This document shows, one piece after another, positions 7,261 through 10,135 of a stretch of 10,135 nucleotides of DNA. Both the position numbers and the translations under genes were made by a program. Origin of the DNA: Neisseriaceae bacterium (lineage in GTDB: Bacteria > Pseudomonadota > Gammaproteobacteria > Burkholderiales > UBA11063); NCBI GenBank assembly GCA_947441745.1, contig CANEUJ010000052.1:1-10135 (forward strand), in the 5' to 3' direction. Every line of letters begins with the position of its first letter. Within the stretch, counting starts at the first letter, position 1. Below the pieces are notes generated by a model. That model worked only from the letters and a program-made list of their open reading frames with translations. It did no database searches and was not told the origin of the DNA.

Positions 7261-8850
7261 CTAAAATTTAAATTTGTTTGTTATTGGATAACGCCAGTCT
7301 TTAGAATATGCTTTATTGCTAATCTTAGGGCCAATTGCAGCTTGACGCCTCTTATATTCATTAGTTTTTAGTAAATGTGCTACTTTATTAACTGTAACTT
7401 CGTCAAATCCAGATTGTATTATATCGCTACTCGAGATACCACATTCAACCATTTTATGAATTATCGCATCCAGTATATCATAATCTGGCAATGAGTCTTG
7501 ATCTGTTTGATTATCACGGAGTTCTGCTGACGGTGCTCTTGTTATAATTCTCTGGGGAATAATTTCAGAAATAGAATTTCGGTAATTACTTAAGCGATAT
7601 ACATCAGTTTTAAGAACATCTTTTAATACCGCATAGCCACCTGCCATATCACCATACAACGTTGCATACCCAGTAGTCATTTCTGATTTATTACCAGTAG
7701 TTAATACCAAAAAACCAAGTTTATTAGATACTGCCATCAATAAGGTACCACGAATTCTAGCTTGTAAGTTTTCTTCTGTTGTGTCAAGATTTCTACCACT
7801 AAAAATATCGTGAAGAGAGTCTTGAAACTGTTCAAAAATTGGACTAATTACTATTTCTTCATAGCGTACGCCCAGCCTCTTAACCATATCTCTTGAATCA
7901 GAAATACTAATATCTGCTGTATACTTCGATGGCATCATTATTGCCATTACCCTATCATACCCCAAGGCATCAACAGCTATTGCCAAAGTTAGTGCCGAAT
8001 CAATACCACCTGACAAACCAAGAACTACACCCTTAAAACCATTTTTGTCAATATAGTCTCTAACCCCAACAACCAAAGCATCATAAATACTCTGAATATC
8101 ATTAGGGTAAGTGGCAATTTCACCTAACGATAAACCACTATTATTATATTTAAGATATGATAATTTTTCTTCAAATGGAGCTAACTGCATGGCTATGGCA
8201 CCATCAGAATTTATCGCAAATGATGCCCCATCAAAAACAAGCTCATCCTGACCTCCATTTTGATTGATATATATAAGAGCTGCACCAATATCAGCAACTC
8301 TTTGCTTTGCTAAACTCAATCGTTCTTGATGTTTATTACGTTCAAAAGGCGATGCATTTACTACACAAAGTAAATCCATGTCTTTATATAATAAAGATGG
8401 GGTTTTATGCCACATATCTTCACAAATTATTATGCCAACTTTGGTATTTTGAACATTTAGAGTAAGAGCTTTAGCTCCTGCAGTAAAATAACGCTTTTCA
8501 TCAAAGACGCCATAATTAGGCAAACATTGTTTATCATAACGTCCTATAATATCACCATTAGATATTGCAAATACACTATTGTAGAGTAATCCATTTTCAG
8601 CATAAGGACAACCAATTAGCATTGTTATACCATGAATACTTTTAAAACGCTCAAGCATTGTAGAGCACTCAGTAAAAAAACCACTTCTATAAAGCAAGTC
8701 TTCTGGAGGATAACCGCAAATACTTAGTTCAGAAGTGACAAATAAATCTGCACCGTTAGATTTAGCAGTGTGAATTGCAGAAATAAGCCTATCAGTGTTG
8801 GTTGATAATCCACCAACTATAGGATTGAACTGATAGGCTGCGATTTTAAT
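7261..8850 (-). CDS. nadE: Glutamine-dependent NAD+ synthetase, probable AUU start
   Basis: Cytosolic enzyme making NAD+ from nicotinic acid adenine dinucleotide, ATP and glutamine, 529 residues from the proposed start. The N-terminal nitrilase-like glutaminase has the expected triad E41 (SELSICGYPPEDL), K107 (near LPNYGVFDEKRYF) and C143 (IICEDMWH). The C-terminal synthetase has the ATP pyrophosphatase loop LSGGIDS (about 279-285) and TTGNKSEM (384-391). The first ATG/GTG/TTG in frame is TTG at 8697, codon 52. Starting there would delete E41 and the first glutaminase strands, although that region is well conserved and in frame. Between the in-frame stop at 8881-8883 and the conserved KIAAYQFNPIVGG there is no usual start codon. 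The ATT at 8848-8850 sits where homologues have their first methionine. The gene follows the TPR gene by 14 bases. Confidence 0.88.
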   Translation of the reverse strand: MKIAAYQFNPIVGGLSTNTDRLISAIHTAKSNGADLFVTSELSICGYPPEDLLYRSGFFTECSTMLERFKSIHGITMLIGCPYAENGLLYNSVFAISNGDIIGRYDKQCLPNYGVFDEKRYFTAGAKALTLNVQNTKVGIIICEDMWHKTPSLLYKDMDLLCVVNASPFERNKHQERLSLAKQRVADIGAALIYINQNGGQDELVFDGASFAINSDGAIAMQLAPFEEKLSYLKYNNSGLSLGEIATYPNDIQSIYDALVVGVRDYIDKNGFKGVVLGLSGGIDSALTLAIAVDALGYDRVMAIMMPSKYTADISISDSRDMVKRLGVRYEEIVISPIFEQFQDSLHDIFSGRNLDTTEENLQARIRGTLLMAVSNKLGFLVLTTGNKSEMTTGYATLYGDMAGGYAVLKDVLKTDVYRLSNYRNSISEIIPQRIITRAPSAELRDNQTDQDSLPDYDILDAIIHKMVECGISSSDIIQSGFDEVTVNKVAHLLKTNEYKRRQAAIGPKISNKAYSKDWRYPITNKFKF

Positions 8851-8883
8851 GATATTATTTCTTTTTAGGAATGTGCTTTTTTA
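8848..8883 (-). promoter_or_regulatory. Unusual nadE translation initiation region (ATT codon)
   Basis: Reading leftwards, the region holds an in-frame TAA (8881-8883), nine sense codons, AAT AAT ATC, then ATT AAA ATC GCA, where KIAAY begins. The upstream gene stops at 8865-8867. Only a weak purine stretch (AAAAAGA), about nine bases before the ATT, could serve as a Shine-Dalgarno. Initiation probably depends on ribosomes finishing the upstream TPR gene. AUU starts are known in infC and pcnB of E. coli, where they lower translation and make it sensitive to IF3. Confidence 0.55.
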
Positions 8884-9659
8884 AGGCACGCATTAGCTTC
8901 TTTGGTAAATCTCATTTCTTCATATTTACCCTCAGTTTCAGGTAACTCAAGTACCTTTTTACAAGCTAAGTTAGCACTTTCATATTTACCAGCAGCTATA
9001 TAGTACTGCCCTAAGAATACCCAGTTATTTCTGTATTTTGGAGCAGCATCAGTAGCACCTTTTATAAGACTCTCTGCCTGCTTCATATCACCACCAAACA
9101 TACCTGGTAATTCCTGGTAATAACGCCCAAGAATACGCTGACTTGCATAACCTTCATATGACGGATTAATAGCTCGAGCCTTCTCAAGTGCTGCCATACC
9201 AGGTTTAGCACCTGAAGCCGCTGCTAAAACTCCCTTAGCTAGACCATAACTACCTAAGTCAACAGCATACCATAAATACCCTTCAACTGATTTAGGTTTT
9301 AAAGTCTGAGCTTGTAAACCTGCCTTTGCTCCATAGTCAAACAAATCAACACCTTTACTAGTATCAACAAAACGTGACTGCCCAACACCAAAATTACCAA
9401 TAAAAGATACTAGACGTGCTGTTTTCCAAGATGTAGCATAATTTTTTGGCACTTCAGGTTTAGTCATTAAATAATCAGCAATTATTTTTTGATTATCTTC
9501 ATCCTCACGACTTGCCCAGCAACTGTCCACCACTGCCTCTGTAAGTGGAGTTCCAGCTTCCAAAGAAAACCCAGCATCTGCAGTATCTTTAGCATATCCA
9601 CTAAATACTGAGCCAGCTAGTATAGCTGCTAAAAGCGTATTTTTATTAATGATGTTCAT
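8865..9659 (-). CDS. Secreted TPR-type protein resembling the TatT family
   Basis: A 264-residue protein with an N-terminal signal peptide (basic start, hydrophobic 9-21, likely cleavage after GYA at 23). There is no lipobox, so it should be soluble in the periplasm. The body is alpha-helical with TPR-like helix pairs. The section from about 127 to 240 (YLWYAVDLGSYGLAKG, then ALEKARAINPSY, LGRYYQELPGMFGGD, AESLIKGATDAAPKY) resembles the TRAP-transporter-associated TatT family of periplasmic trimers, with its PGxxGGD turn. No TRAP transporter gene is visible; its neighbour is an RND pump. Function is therefore unknown, with a periplasmic binding or scaffold role inferred. Cysteines are at 47, 233 and 258. 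The ATG at 9659 overlaps the RND stop by 14 bases and has an AAGGGG Shine-Dalgarno (9667-9672) inside the RND gene. Confidence 0.75.
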   Translation of the reverse strand: MNIINKNTLLAAILAGSVFSGYAKDTADAGFSLEAGTPLTEAVVDSCWASREDEDNQKIIADYLMTKPEVPKNYATSWKTARLVSFIGNFGVGQSRFVDTSKGVDLFDYGAKAGLQAQTLKPKSVEGYLWYAVDLGSYGLAKGVLAAASGAKPGMAALEKARAINPSYEGYASQRILGRYYQELPGMFGGDMKQAESLIKGATDAAPKYRNNWVFLGQYYIAAGKYESANLACKKVLELPETEGKYEEMRFTKEANACLKKAHS

Positions 9660-10135
9660 ATTTTGACCCCTTCTTAGGCGACTCTTTTTTGGAAAAGTTC
9701 ATCACCGTAATAAAAAACAATGGTACAAATAAGGTAGCAATACAAGTTGAACCTATCATACCCCCGATAATCCCAAGACCTACTGAATGCTGTGAATTAG
9801 CCCCCGCTCCAGTTGCTGTAACAAGTGGTACAGCTCCCAAAATAAAAGCAATTGACGTCATAATAATAGGTCTAAACCTAATTCGTGCGGCATGAAGTGC
9901 AGCCTCACGATACGTCATACCTTCACCACGTACCCCATCAATTGCAAACTCAGTTATCAAGATTGCATTTTTGGCAGATAAACCAATGAGTGTCAACATA
10001 CTTACTTGAAAATAAATATCATTTGGTTTATTAAATATCAATAATGTAATTGTAGCACCAAGTAGTGCAAATGGTAGTGCCATCATAATAGCTAAAGGTA
10101 ATGCCCATAACTCATAAAGTGCAGCTAAAATCAAA
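9646..10135 (-). CDS. RND multidrug efflux transporter, HAE1/AcrB-like, C-terminal part
   Basis: Only the last 163 residues or so are in the window; the gene continues past the right edge. It aligns by eye with the end of AcrB from ALYESW (near AcrB residue 874) to the C-terminus, the last four or five membrane helices. Marks are ALYELWALP, YFQVSMLTLIGLSAKNAILITEFA, the RIRFRPIIMTSIAFILGAVPL block, and GAGANSQHSVGLGIIGGM. These specify the hydrophobe/amphiphile efflux (HAE1) branch: a proton-driven pump in the inner membrane that works with a periplasmic adaptor and an outer-membrane channel, which are not visible here. The C-terminal tail KKESPKKGSKYEHH is short and basic. The stop overlaps the start of the next gene, so the two are probably translationally coupled. 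Confidence 0.92.
   Translation of the reverse strand, partial: LILAALYELWALPLAIMMALPFALLGATITLLIFNKPNDIYFQVSMLTLIGLSAKNAILITEFAIDGVRGEGMTYREAALHAARIRFRPIIMTSIAFILGAVPLVTATGAGANSQHSVGLGIIGGMIGSTCIATLFVPLFFITVMNFSKKESPKKGSKYEHH

Noticed and set aside
7261..8697. nadE starting at the TTG codon (478 residues)
   Set aside because: It would remove the catalytic glutamate and the first glutaminase strands that are clearly encoded just upstream.

Overview
The window is AT-rich coding DNA with every gene on the minus strand and almost no intergenic space, so transcription runs from the right edge to the left edge. The proteins (an HAE1-type RND pump, a glutamine-dependent NadE, Opp permease subunits, DusB and an MHS-family MFS carrier) are typical of a Gram-negative proteobacterium. 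An AT-rich gammaproteobacterium is plausible, but I cannot place it to genus. I see no rRNA, tRNA, CRISPR, insertion sequence or phage genes.

Block 1 (right, about 10135 to 6165) reads: 3' end of an AcrB-like RND efflux transporter, a secreted TPR-type protein resembling the TatT family, nadE (glutamine-dependent NAD+ synthetase) and a zinc NAD(P)-dependent alcohol dehydrogenase. RND and TPR genes overlap by 14 bases, TPR and nadE are 14 bases apart, and nadE and adh are 9 bases apart. This is one apparent transcript, and it ends at a strong hairpin plus U-tract at 6165-6195.

Block 2 (6136 to 129) reads: oppB, oppC, oppD, oppF, dusB and an MFS carrier of the ProP/KgtP type. Gaps are 2 to 15 bases, so this looks like a second operon. 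It encodes the complete membrane and ATPase core of an oligopeptide/dipeptide importer but no substrate-binding protein (OppA/DppA), which must be encoded elsewhere. dusB (tRNA dihydrouridine synthase) and the MFS gene appear to be passengers.

The best anomaly is the nadE start. The conserved N-terminus, including the catalytic glutaminase glutamate, is intact upstream of the first ATG/GTG/TTG codon. No ordinary start codon exists between the preceding in-frame stop and that N-terminus. The gene therefore seems to use AUU (at 8850), the rare start known from infC and pcnB, or it is entered by frameshift from the TPR gene. I found no clearly undescribed system; this is mostly housekeeping and transport DNA with some unusual expression signals.
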